From an uncultured Pelagibacteraceae bacterium (GTDB lineage Bacteria > Pseudomonadota > Alphaproteobacteria > Pelagibacterales > Pelagibacteraceae): a DNA stretch of 64,000 bases. Shown in pieces: positions 44,666 to 53,015 of the stretch (position 1 is its first letter; each line of letters starts with the position of its first letter). The notes beneath the pieces are model-generated. The model saw nothing but the letters and a program-made list of their open reading frames with translations. It had not been told where the DNA came from and did not search any database. Both the position numbers and the translations under genes were made by a program. The stretch spans positions 1 to 64,000 of the forward strand of contig CACBDC010000001.1 of assembly GCA_902537845.1 (NCBI GenBank), written 5' to 3'.

Positions 44666-45907
44666 ATGAATAAAATAGCAAAACTATTTGTTACATTTAT
44701 TTCAGCTATAACTTTAGCATTAGTATCATTCTCATCTTCTTTCGCAAAAGTAGAGGGAGAATACATAGTGTTAGGTTCTGCAATATCTCTTACAGGTAAA
44801 TACTCTTCAAATGGTGTTCATACTCAAAACGGTTACAACATGGCTGTTGAGAGAATTAACAAAATGGGTGGAGTAGAAGTACAAGGTAAGAAATATAAGT
44901 TTGAGATCATTTACTATGATGATGAGTCAAACCCAAAAAGAGCCGCTCAGTTAGCTGAAAGACTAATTAAACAAGATGGCGTTCATTACATGCTTGGACC
45001 ATACAGTTCAGGTTTAACGAAAGCCATTGCACCAGTAACCGAGAAATATAAAATTCCTATGGTTGAAGCGAATGGTGCATCTAGATCTTTATTTACCAAA
45101 GGATACAAATATTTGTTCGCGGTGTTATCACCAGCTAACCAATACCTTGAAGTAGCTATTGATTTAGCGGTAGAAAAAAACGGTGGTAAAGGAGTAAAAA
45201 TTGCTCAAGCATTTGAACAAGATGCTTTCTCTCAGGACGTGAGACTTGGTATTTTAGATGCAGCAAAAAGAACTGGATCTGAGATCATCATCGATGACAA
45301 ACTACCAAAAGAACTTAACGATATGGCAGCTACATTAGCTAAAGTAAAAGCTACTAAGCCAGATGTGCTTGTTGTATCAGGTCACACAAAAGGTGCATTG
45401 ACTGCAATCAGACAAATTTCTGAAATGAAAGTTGATGTTCCTATGTTAGCGATGACACACTGTGATGCTGCAAAACTTTCTAAACAACACGGAAAGAAAT
45501 CAGAATTCGCATTGTGTGCTTCTCAGTGGCACAAAAATTTATCTTACAAAGATAAATTCTTTGGCTCTGGTAAGAAATACGCTAAAGACTTCCAAAAAGA
45601 ATTTGGATATGACCCGCCATATCAATCAGCAGAGTCTTCTGCAGCATTGTTGGTATTTAAAGATGCGTTCGAAAGAGCAAATTCTTTTGACAGAGATGCA
45701 GTTAGAGATGCGCTAGTTGATACAGAAATGCAAACTTTCTATGGAAACATTAAATTTGGACCTGGTGGCCAAAACGTTGCTAAGCCAATGATATTGTTCC
45801 AAGTAAGATGTAAAGGCGATGATTGTGAGAATAGAGTAGTAGCTCCTACAAAATGGGCTTCTGATAAGTTCTATCATCCAATCCCGAAATGGTCTGAAAG
45901 AAGCTAA
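44666..45907 (+). CDS. Liv/HAAT-type ABC transporter substrate-binding protein
   Basis: The 413-residue product has a signal peptide (cut near SFA, residues 25-27) and a type I periplasmic binding fold opening with LGSAISLTGKYSSNGVHTQN. YYDDESNPKRAAQLAERLI is the usual second block. These proteins capture branched-chain amino acids, amides or urea in the periplasm. The permease and ATPase genes follow at 45976-49450, after a terminator that should leave this gene more abundant in mRNA. Confidence 0.88.
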   Translation: MNKIAKLFVTFISAITLALVSFSSSFAKVEGEYIVLGSAISLTGKYSSNGVHTQNGYNMAVERINKMGGVEVQGKKYKFEIIYYDDESNPKRAAQLAERLIKQDGVHYMLGPYSSGLTKAIAPVTEKYKIPMVEANGASRSLFTKGYKYLFAVLSPANQYLEVAIDLAVEKNGGKGVKIAQAFEQDAFSQDVRLGILDAAKRTGSEIIIDDKLPKELNDMAATLAKVKATKPDVLVVSGHTKGALTAIRQISEMKVDVPMLAMTHCDAAKLSKQHGKKSEFALCASQWHKNLSYKDKFFGSGKKYAKDFQKEFGYDPPYQSAESSAALLVFKDAFERANSFDRDAVRDALVDTEMQTFYGNIKFGPGGQNVAKPMILFQVRCKGDDCENRVVAPTKWASDKFYHPIPKWSERS

Positions 45908-45924
45908 TAACTTCTGAATAATTT

Positions 45925-45958
45925 GAAAAGCCCCTAGTTTTCTAGGGGCTTTTCTTTT
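45925..45958 (+). terminator. intrinsic terminator after binding-protein gene 1
   Basis: AAAAGCCCCTAG, loop TTTT, CTAGGGGCTTTT followed by CTTTT gives a 12-bp stem with a T-rich tail. It separates the binding protein from the permease genes and probably sets their unequal expression by partial read-through. Confidence 0.85.
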
Positions 45959-45975
45959 ATAAGTTTTAAAATTTT

Positions 45976-46869
45976 ATGGACTTTCTTATTTTTAAAGCTC
46001 CAATGTTAATGGTCCAGGCCTCACTGGACGGAATACTTTTAGGGATTTTATTTGCACTAATTGCTTATGGTATGGCTCTTCAATGGGGAGTAATGAATAT
46101 CATCAATATTGCACAAGGAGATTTAGTAATTCTTGGAGGATATATTGCATACACTATGTATCTTGCTGGAATTCATCCAGCATGGGGTGTTATTGTTTCT
46201 CCAATAATAATGTATTTTGTTGGTTGGGCACTTTATAAGCTAGTAATTAATAAGGTTGTTGATCGAGATTTATTTATTTCAATTTTAGCTACTTTTGGTA
46301 TCGCTATTGTATTTCAACAATTAATGAATTTTATTTTTGGAGCGGATGTAGTTGTGGCTCAGTCGGAGTATGGCACAACAATGTTATTTGATAATTCAGT
46401 GACTTTACCTAACTCAAAAATATTCTCCGCTTTTATAAGTGTTTTATATGCAATCGGTTTAGTTATTTATATGAAAAAATCTAAACTGGGACGAGCTATA
46501 AGAGCAACAGCTCAAAACGCAAGAGCAGCAAAAATTCTTGGTGTAGATACAGAAAAAGTTTATGCCGCAACATTTGGTATAAACGCTGCGTTATGTGGAA
46601 TTGCGGGAGCTTTAATTTCAATCACTCTTACACTCCATCCTTATGTAGGACTTCCTTATACAGTTAGATCTTTCATGATAGTAATCGTAGCAGGCCTTGG
46701 TAATTTACCTGCAGTAGCAGTCTCAGGAATGGGACTAGGACTATTTGAAGAATTTGCGGATTATATTTTAGGAACAGAATTTAGAATTGGCGCAGTATTT
46801 ATGCTGTTAGTTCTTATCTTAGTTTACAGAAGATTTAAGCTTTCAAAGAAAAGAGAATATTTAAAATAA
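45976..46869 (+). CDS. Liv-type ABC permease, LivH subunit (system 1)
   Basis: The 297-residue product has eight or so spans and the LivH family blocks YGMALQWGVMNIINIAQGDL near residues 31-50 and RAIRATAQNARAAKILGVD near 174-192, the EAA-like coupling loop. It forms the membrane channel with LivM. It is followed one base later by livM, and the ATPases come next. Confidence 0.88.
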   Translation: MDFLIFKAPMLMVQASLDGILLGILFALIAYGMALQWGVMNIINIAQGDLVILGGYIAYTMYLAGIHPAWGVIVSPIIMYFVGWALYKLVINKVVDRDLFISILATFGIAIVFQQLMNFIFGADVVVAQSEYGTTMLFDNSVTLPNSKIFSAFISVLYAIGLVIYMKKSKLGRAIRATAQNARAAKILGVDTEKVYAATFGINAALCGIAGALISITLTLHPYVGLPYTVRSFMIVIVAGLGNLPAVAVSGMGLGLFEEFADYILGTEFRIGAVFMLLVLILVYRRFKLSKKREYLK

Positions 46870-47934
46870 ATGAATAAATTAAAACAAAAAGATTTAATTT
46901 TATATTCTGGCCTAATTATTTTAGGTTTAGCAGCGCCATATTTATTTTCAGCGTTCAAAGTTCAGCTTACATATCTTTGTGTCTTAATCGTTCTAGCAAT
47001 GACTTGGAATTTACAAGGTGGAGAAATGGGCTACAATACGTTTGGAAACATTCTTTTCTATGGTCTCGGAATGTATTTAACAGCCTCTGTGCAAGTGGGT
47101 ATGTTTTTCCCATTAGCTGAATGGACAGAAAGTGGAGGAGAAAAAACATTCGTGCACACTACTTCACAATATTTCCAAGGAATAGGCGTCGGATTATTAG
47201 TTTCAGCTATTATACCAGCAATTGTTGCTGGTGCTATAGGTTATGCTATTTTAGGCTTAAGAGGTCATTACTTCGCTATTTGTACCTTAGGACTTGGAAT
47301 TGCAGCAGGTGAAATTGCTGGAGGAATAGAAATTATAGGAGCTGGTCAAGGCTTCACTACACCACCTTTTCCTGCAGAAATAGTTGATACTGAGGCTAGA
47401 GGAAAGTTTTTTTACTTTTTAAGTTTTGCATTATTAATTGGTACATTTGTTTTTGTAAAATACATTTACGGCTCCAGATTCAAATTAATTTTAAACGCGA
47501 TAAGGGATAATGAAGATAAAGCAGAGGCAATGGGCATCCAAACGATGAAGTATAAAATTACTGGTTGGATGTGTTCAGCATTTTTCTGCGGTCTTGCTGG
47601 CGGAATTATGGGAGGACTAATTGGATATATCGATTCTACTGACGTTGCTTTTGATGGAAGAGAAATGGGAGTATTCATGGTGCTTATGGCAATACTTGGT
47701 GGAAAAGGAACTTTATGGGGACCAGTTATTGGAGCAACTTTATTCCATTTCTTTAAAGAGGGTCTTTGGACTTTAATTTTAGGTTGGCAATATGTTGCGC
47801 TTGGAGTTCTAATTGTAGTTATCGTAATTTATTTCCCAGAAGGACTAATGGGTTGGTTGAGAGAAAAATATCCTGAAAGATTCGGTGAAGTTATAGACGA
47901 AAAAGATCGTAAGGCACAGGTGGAGTTAAAATGA
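46870..47934 (+). CDS. Liv-type ABC permease, LivM subunit (system 1)
   Basis: The 354-residue product has about nine spans, the ILGLRGHYFAICTLGLGIA motif in the middle and the coupling loop RFKLILNAIRDNEDKAEAMG near residues 202-221, both typical of LivM. It overlaps the ATPase gene by 4 bases, so stoichiometric translation is expected. Confidence 0.88.
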   Translation: MNKLKQKDLILYSGLIILGLAAPYLFSAFKVQLTYLCVLIVLAMTWNLQGGEMGYNTFGNILFYGLGMYLTASVQVGMFFPLAEWTESGGEKTFVHTTSQYFQGIGVGLLVSAIIPAIVAGAIGYAILGLRGHYFAICTLGLGIAAGEIAGGIEIIGAGQGFTTPPFPAEIVDTEARGKFFYFLSFALLIGTFVFVKYIYGSRFKLILNAIRDNEDKAEAMGIQTMKYKITGWMCSAFFCGLAGGIMGGLIGYIDSTDVAFDGREMGVFMVLMAILGGKGTLWGPVIGATLFHFFKEGLWTLILGWQYVALGVLIVVIVIYFPEGLMGWLREKYPERFGEVIDEKDRKAQVELK

Positions 47935-48665
47935 GTATTTTAGAGGTAAAAAATGTTAGTAAATCTTTTGGAGGAGTGCAAGCTAATGTAGATATTTCCG
48001 TATCTGTAGAACAAGGATCAATAGTTGGTTTAATTGGACCAAATGGATCTGGTAAAACAACTTTATTTAACTCAATAGTAGGAACTCATCCTATCGACAA
48101 TGGCTCAATTGTTTTTGATAACACAGAAGTTTCTGAAATGCCTGTTCCCGCAGTAGCTAAACTAGGTTTATTAAGAACATTTCAACAGACAAAAATATAT
48201 ACAAAATTAAACTGTGTTGAAAACATGTTAATCAGTCATAAAGCCAGTGACTCTGGTTTTATTTTTGCAAAAATACCTAATGAACTTACTGAAAAAGCAG
48301 AAAATCTTTTGAACTTTGTTGGTTTATATCAAAAAAGAAATTTGAGAGCAGGAGATCTTTCATTTGGGCAGCAAAAACTATTAGAGTTAGCAATGGCTTT
48401 AATGAATGAACCAAAAATGCTTTTGTTAGATGAGCCCACAGCTGGAATTAATCCAACTTTAATAAATGGAATTATAGATAGATTAATTAAAATAAACAAA
48501 GAATATGGAATAACTTTATTAGTTATTGAGCATAATATGAAAGTCATTATGAGCTTGGCACAAAAAATTTTCTGTTTAGCTCACGGCAAAATGTTAGCTG
48601 AAGGATCACCTGATCAAATCAAAAATGATAAGCGAGTTGTTGATGCTTATTTGGGAGCGCAGTAA
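47931..48665 (+). CDS. Liv-type ABC ATPase, LivG subunit (system 1)
   Basis: The 244-residue product has Walker A GPNGSGKT at residues 36-43, the signature LSFGQQKLLELAMAL, and Walker B MLLLDEP. It pairs with the LivF-like subunit to power import. The stop codon shares a base with the next start. Confidence 0.9.
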   Translation: MSILEVKNVSKSFGGVQANVDISVSVEQGSIVGLIGPNGSGKTTLFNSIVGTHPIDNGSIVFDNTEVSEMPVPAVAKLGLLRTFQQTKIYTKLNCVENMLISHKASDSGFIFAKIPNELTEKAENLLNFVGLYQKRNLRAGDLSFGQQKLLELAMALMNEPKMLLLDEPTAGINPTLINGIIDRLIKINKEYGITLLVIEHNMKVIMSLAQKIFCLAHGKMLAEGSPDQIKNDKRVVDAYLGAQ

Positions 48666-49450
48666 TGGCAAATCAATATGATGTTTTAGGTAAAGCACCT
48701 GGTTTAGAAGAGCTAAACAAACTATCTCCTAGCGATGTTCACCTTACTATTAGGGGCTTAAATGCTGGTTATGGTAAAATGGAAATTTTACACAACTTTG
48801 ATTTGACCGTAAGTAAAGGTCAGTCACTATGTCTAATTGGACCTAACGGAGCAGGGAAATCTACAATACTTCATTCTATTTATGGTTTTACAAATATTTT
48901 TGATGGAAAAATTGAGTTAGAAGGTGATGAAATAACCAAACTAACTCCAGCAGATAAATTAAGTAAAGTTGGTATTGCCTATATTTTGCAAGACAATTCA
49001 GTATTTCCAGATATGACTGTTGAGGAAAATCTTTTAATGGGTGGATATATAAAAGATAAACAAGACGAGGCCTATGAAGAAGCAGAAAGAATATTTCAAA
49101 AATATGAAAGATTAAGAAATAGAAGAAACCAACCTGCTAAAGTTTTATCAGGCGGTGAAAGAAGGCTTTTAGAAATTTCAAGAGCACTAGTAATGAAACC
49201 ATCGGTATTGTTAGTAGATGAACCATCAATTGGTTTAGAACCTAAATACATCAGTATGGTATTTGAAATTTTAGAGGACCTCCAAAAAGCAGAAAAGAAA
49301 ACAATTATTCTTGTAGAACAAAATGCTAAAAAAGGTTTAGAGTTTGCAGACATCGGCTATGTTTTAGTATCAGGTCAAACTGCAATAGCTGGAAAAGGTA
49401 ATGATCTACTCAAAAATCCAGACGTAGGAAGATTATTTCTTGGTGGTTAA
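48665..49450 (+). CDS. Liv-type ABC ATPase, LivF subunit (system 1)
   Basis: The 261-residue product has Walker A GPNGAGKS, the signature LSGGERRLLEISRAL and Walker B VLLVDEP. A 28-residue N-terminal extension (MANQYDVLGKAPGLEELNKL) precedes the domain and is absent from system 2. It overlaps azlC by one base. Confidence 0.9.
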   Translation: MANQYDVLGKAPGLEELNKLSPSDVHLTIRGLNAGYGKMEILHNFDLTVSKGQSLCLIGPNGAGKSTILHSIYGFTNIFDGKIELEGDEITKLTPADKLSKVGIAYILQDNSVFPDMTVEENLLMGGYIKDKQDEAYEEAERIFQKYERLRNRRNQPAKVLSGGERRLLEISRALVMKPSVLLVDEPSIGLEPKYISMVFEILEDLQKAEKKTIILVEQNAKKGLEFADIGYVLVSGQTAIAGKGNDLLKNPDVGRLFLGG

Positions 49451-50154
49451 TGATAAACCCCCAAATATTTTTGCAAGGACTTAAATCATTAAAAGGTTCC
49501 AAAAGTCCTGCCATTCCATTAGGAGCATGTTTTATTGCATTAGGAGCTTTATTAAAAGATGCTGGCTTTAATTTACAACAAAGTGCTGCCTCAAGTTTGT
49601 TTACTTACGCATTACCCGGACAATTAGTAATGGCAGAATCTTTACTGTTAGGCGCCTCAATAGTAAATATATTTATTGCTGTATGGTTGGTAAATTTTAG
49701 ACTTTATCCAATGACCGTATCATTATTTCCTTTACTAGATCATAAAGCTCAACCAAAATGGAAATATTATTTATCCTGTCATTTCTTAGCTGTAAGTTCT
49801 TGGTTGATCGCAAAAGATGGTTACAGAAAAATTAATAAAAAACATCGAATTGATTTTTGGATTGGAATAGGTATTGGAACTTGGTCTACAGCTATTTTAA
49901 TGACAATAATTGGTTATTTATCAGCAGATTATTTAAACAAAGATATGTTGATCGGCTTAGCGATTGTTAACCCAGTTTATTTTTTTTGTATGATGTTAGG
50001 CGCAATGAAAAATATTAATGTGTCAATCGCTGTAATAGGAGGAAGCATTTTTGGTCCTACAATTTATTTAATTTCAACCGAGTGGGCTCTTTTGTTTGCT
50101 GGTCTAATAGCAGGAACTATTGCTTTTCTATTTGGAGGTAAAAATGGCAAGTAG
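49450..50154 (+). CDS. azlC: AzlC-family branched-chain amino acid exporter, large subunit
   Basis: The 234-residue membrane protein has the family layout: SPAIPLGACFIALGALLKDA near residues 18-37, a conserved central NFRLYPMTVSLFPLL near 81-95, and several further spans. AzlC with AzlD exports branched-chain amino acids or analogues. It directly continues the Liv importer operon, so one transcript would encode both uptake and release. Confidence 0.82.
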   Translation: MINPQIFLQGLKSLKGSKSPAIPLGACFIALGALLKDAGFNLQQSAASSLFTYALPGQLVMAESLLLGASIVNIFIAVWLVNFRLYPMTVSLFPLLDHKAQPKWKYYLSCHFLAVSSWLIAKDGYRKINKKHRIDFWIGIGIGTWSTAILMTIIGYLSADYLNKDMLIGLAIVNPVYFFCMMLGAMKNINVSIAVIGGSIFGPTIYLISTEWALLFAGLIAGTIAFLFGGKNGK

Positions 50155-50470
50155 TCAGGTAATAATACTAGCAATTATCGCAACATCTTTGGCTACATTT
50201 ATATCCAGATTTATGGGTGCGCTTACTTCAGAAAAAGTTAGTGTGAAATCAAAGCTGTTTGAATGGTTTAATTGTGTGGCCTATTCGACCCTCGCAGCTT
50301 TATTAGGCAGGATGATTATTTTTCCAGCAGGTGTCCTTGCTGAAAGTGCATTAATCATAAGATTAATTGTTTTAGTAATATGTATTTTAGTATTTGTTTT
50401 AAGTAAGAAAAATTTAGTTATACCAACAATTTTATCAGCAATACTTTTAAGTTTTTTTAATTCATTATAA
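50144..50470 (+). CDS. azlD: AzlD-family small subunit of the branched-chain amino acid exporter
   Basis: The ATG at 50144 follows the RBS GGAGG by 5 bases and gives 108 residues; a longer frame from 50120 is unlikely. Four spans are predicted, with VIILAIIATSLATFISRFMG at the start and GRMIIFPAG in the middle, the AzlD pattern. It overlaps azlC by 11 bases. Confidence 0.8.
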   Translation: MASSQVIILAIIATSLATFISRFMGALTSEKVSVKSKLFEWFNCVAYSTLAALLGRMIIFPAGVLAESALIIRLIVLVICILVFVLSKKNLVIPTILSAILLSFFNSL

Positions 50471-50479
50471 AAATTAATT

Positions 50480-50548
50480 ATGATAAAATTACTTATGGAA
50501 CCAATATTTGCAGTCTTTATAATTTTGTGGATTGCCGGCCAATTATAG
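50480..50548 (+). CDS. possible 22-residue membrane peptide
   Basis: ATG at 50480 opens a frame of 22 codons ending in TAG (MIKLLMEPIFAVFIILWIAG), or 17 codons from the second ATG at 50495. It encodes one hydrophobic helix. It lies between azlD and the GlaH-like gene, with 9 and 6 bp gaps, so it could be read as part of the operon. There is no clear RBS. Weak call. Confidence 0.3.
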   Translation: MIKLLMEPIFAVFIILWIAGQL

Positions 50549-50554
50549 GGCCTT

Positions 50555-51451
50555 ATGAGTTATAAAATTGAAAATCATAATAAATCGAAAAGAGTTCGTG
50601 TAATAAAGTTTCAAGAATCAGATCTAGATAGATTGATATTTCCCTTTAAGAAACACACAATATTATCTTTAGAATATAAACCTTTCTCAAGATTTAGCTT
50701 AGCTAAAAGTTTAGACGAGGTATTTGAAAATAAACTTAGCCAAACTCTAATTAAAATTCTTAATGACAGAGCGACTGGTACTGTAATCGTTGAACCAGAA
50801 ATAAGTAATAAAAAATTCGATAAAGATTTTTTACTCAAATTATCAACTGGACTTGCTTATTTAGTGGGTAATCCAAACTTCGATTCGATGACTGATAAAT
50901 ATTACGCTAGATTTTTTGTTAAACACCAAGACACTAGCGACTCTTATTTGAGAAAAGCTTATACAAACTTAGATCTTCATACTGATGGGACTTATGTAAA
51001 AGAGAAAACAGATTGGTTAATTATGACAAAAATGGAAGAGCAAAATGTGAGTGGAGGAGAGAGTGTAATATTACATTTAGATGACTGGGAACATTTAGAT
51101 GAACTAAGTAATGATCCGATAGGACAACAAAATTTTATTTGGGGTTCTCCCAAAAGTAAAAATGTTGATTATAAAGTTGAGCATCCTGTATTTTCGAAAG
51201 ATAATGAAGGAAAGCCTACTATTTCATACATAGATCAATTTCCAGAACCCAAAAATATGGAGCAAGGTTTATTTTTACAGAAATTATCTGATGCATTAGA
51301 GGAAAGTAAAAATAAAGTTATCTTCCCTCTACCTGTCGGCTCTACAATTTTCTCCAATAACTATTTTTGGTTACATGGGAGAAAAGCATTCAATGAACAT
51401 ACTGGGTTGTCTAGAGAATTATTAAGAATTAGAGGAACTTTTTTCAATTAA
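50555..51451 (+). CDS. glaH: CsiD/GlaH-type glutarate 2-hydroxylase
   Basis: The 298-residue product is a 2-oxoglutarate- and iron-dependent oxygenase. Metal ligands His142 and Asp144 (LHTDGTY) and His274 (WLHGRKAF) are visible, and a C-terminal Arg (SRELLRIRG) should bind 2-oxoglutarate. The middle GGESVILHLDDWEHLD and the SYIDQF block match CsiD, which hydroxylates glutarate to L-2-hydroxyglutarate in lysine breakdown. The partner dehydrogenase (LhgO) is not in the window. The following tripartite transporter might import glutarate, which is inference. Confidence 0.82.
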   Translation: MSYKIENHNKSKRVRVIKFQESDLDRLIFPFKKHTILSLEYKPFSRFSLAKSLDEVFENKLSQTLIKILNDRATGTVIVEPEISNKKFDKDFLLKLSTGLAYLVGNPNFDSMTDKYYARFFVKHQDTSDSYLRKAYTNLDLHTDGTYVKEKTDWLIMTKMEEQNVSGGESVILHLDDWEHLDELSNDPIGQQNFIWGSPKSKNVDYKVEHPVFSKDNEGKPTISYIDQFPEPKNMEQGLFLQKLSDALEESKNKVIFPLPVGSTIFSNNYFWLHGRKAFNEHTGLSRELLRIRGTFFN

Positions 51452-51477
51452 ATTAGAATTATTTTTAATTAGAGCTG

Positions 51478-51540
51478 TTGACTCTAATCAGTCATTCATT
51501 TTTAATACGCACAATTAATTAATTAACAGAGGGAAATAAT
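51478..51540 (+). promoter_or_regulatory. promoter and shared leader of the tripartite binding-protein gene
   Basis: TTGACT at 51478 and TTTAAT at 51501 are 17 bp apart. From 51513 the leader reads AATTAATTAATTAACAGAGG followed by GAAATAAT and the start codon, nearly identical to the leaders of the two Liv-type binding proteins. The RBS is GAGGG. Confidence 0.6.
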
Positions 51541-52521
51541 ATGTTTAATAATTTGAAAAAATTAATTAGCTTAGTTTTCGCAACTGTTCTTTTAACTTCA
51601 ATCTCATCAACTAGCTTTGCAATCGATAAGTTACATTTCATTATTGGTGGTGGAGCAGGAGGTGGTTGGGATGGAACTGCTAGAGGAACTGGTGAAGCTT
51701 TAACTAAAGCTGGTTTTTTAAAAAGCGCTTCTTACGAAAATATGTCAGGTGGTGGCGGAGGAAAAGCTCTATCTTACATAATCAATTCGAAGCCTGAGGG
51801 AACTATTCTAGTTCAATCAACACCTCTAGTATTGAGATCAATCACTAGACACAAAGGCTACGTCAAAGGATCTGGCGTATTATCTTACAAAGATGTTAAG
51901 CCAATCGCAGGTGTAATAGGTGACTACGGTGCAATCGCAGTTGCTAAAAATTCACCATATAAAAACTTTAAAGATGTAGTTGATGCTTACAAAAAAAATC
52001 CTAAGTCAGTTAAAATGGCCGGTGGTTCTGTAAGAGGAAGCATGGACCATTTAATTGGCGCGCTTGCATTTCAAGAGGCTGGTGCAAATCCAAACGATGT
52101 AGTGTACATACCTTACGATGCCGGTGGTAAAGCTTTGGCTGGACTTCTATCAGGAGAAACTCAAATTCTTTCAACTGGTTTGGGAGAAGTAATGGGTGCT
52201 AGAGACCAAGTAAGAATTATTGGTATTACAGCTCCTGAAAGAGTAGGTGATGCTCCTGAAGTGCCAACTCTAAAAGAACAAGGATATGATGTTCAGTTTG
52301 TTAACTGGAGAGGTTTCTTTGCTCCTAAAAGCATGCCAAGTTCAGATGTAAAGAAGATCGAAAAAATGTTAGGCGATGTTCAGAAAACACCTGAATGGGA
52401 AACAGTAAGAAAAAGAAACGCATGGGTAAATATTTATAACCCGGGACGTAAGTTTGACAGTTTTTTAAAAGGTCAAACAAAAGAGATGACAAAGTTAATG
52501 AAAAAACTAGGCGTTATCTAG
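51541..52521 (+). CDS. tctC: tripartite tricarboxylate transporter substrate-binding protein, TctC-like
   Basis: The 326-residue product has a signal peptide (cut near SFA, residues 22-24) and a TctC/Bug-type fold with HFIIGGGAGGGWDGTARGTG near residues 29-48, the carboxylate-binding beginning. It captures di- or tricarboxylates for the TctAB permease. TctB and TctA follow directly. The substrate could be citrate-like, or glutarate given the neighbouring glaH. Confidence 0.88.
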   Translation: MFNNLKKLISLVFATVLLTSISSTSFAIDKLHFIIGGGAGGGWDGTARGTGEALTKAGFLKSASYENMSGGGGGKALSYIINSKPEGTILVQSTPLVLRSITRHKGYVKGSGVLSYKDVKPIAGVIGDYGAIAVAKNSPYKNFKDVVDAYKKNPKSVKMAGGSVRGSMDHLIGALAFQEAGANPNDVVYIPYDAGGKALAGLLSGETQILSTGLGEVMGARDQVRIIGITAPERVGDAPEVPTLKEQGYDVQFVNWRGFFAPKSMPSSDVKKIEKMLGDVQKTPEWETVRKRNAWVNIYNPGRKFDSFLKGQTKEMTKLMKKLGVI

Positions 52522-52544
52522 TTTATTAACTTAGAGGAAGAGCA

Positions 52545-53015
52545 GTGAAAATAAATTCAGTAAAAATTATTTCGCTGCTCTTCTTTGTTTTATCAGCATT
52601 TTATTTATATACTGCTCATCAAATACAAGTTTTCGCCTTTGATGAAAATGCTCCATTTAATGCTAAAACCTTTCCAATTTATTTAGGTTATGCAGGAATG
52701 TTTTTTTCTGGTTTAAAAATTGTTTTACCAGACCAAAAACCAATTGAAGTTGATCCAAAATATTTAGAATTTAGAAAGACAATTTTATTGGTACTAACTA
52801 TGATTGTTTACGGAGCTACGATACTAAAAGTTGGCTTCTTTTTATCGACCTCACTTTTTTTGGTCTTTTCATATTATTTTTTGGGAGAAAGAAGATGGAA
52901 GTACATAATAATTTTTTCTTTCCCGTTTGTTGCAATTTTTATGTATCTCTTACACGGAATATTGGCTGTTTATCTTAGAGATCCATTATTAAAATACATA
53001 GGAATAATGGGATGA
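52545..53015 (+). CDS. tctB: tripartite tricarboxylate transporter small membrane subunit, TctB-like
   Basis: The 156-residue product has four spans and the low-conservation layout of TctB (ISLLFFVLSAFYLYTAHQ at the start, FSFPFVAIFMYLLHGILAVY at the end). The start is GTG at 52545 after RBS AGAGGAAG. It overlaps the tctA start by 4 bases. Identification rests largely on position between tctC and tctA. Confidence 0.82.
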   Translation: MKINSVKIISLLFFVLSAFYLYTAHQIQVFAFDENAPFNAKTFPIYLGYAGMFFSGLKIVLPDQKPIEVDPKYLEFRKTILLVLTMIVYGATILKVGFFLSTSLFLVFSYYFLGERRWKYIIIFSFPFVAIFMYLLHGILAVYLRDPLLKYIGIMG

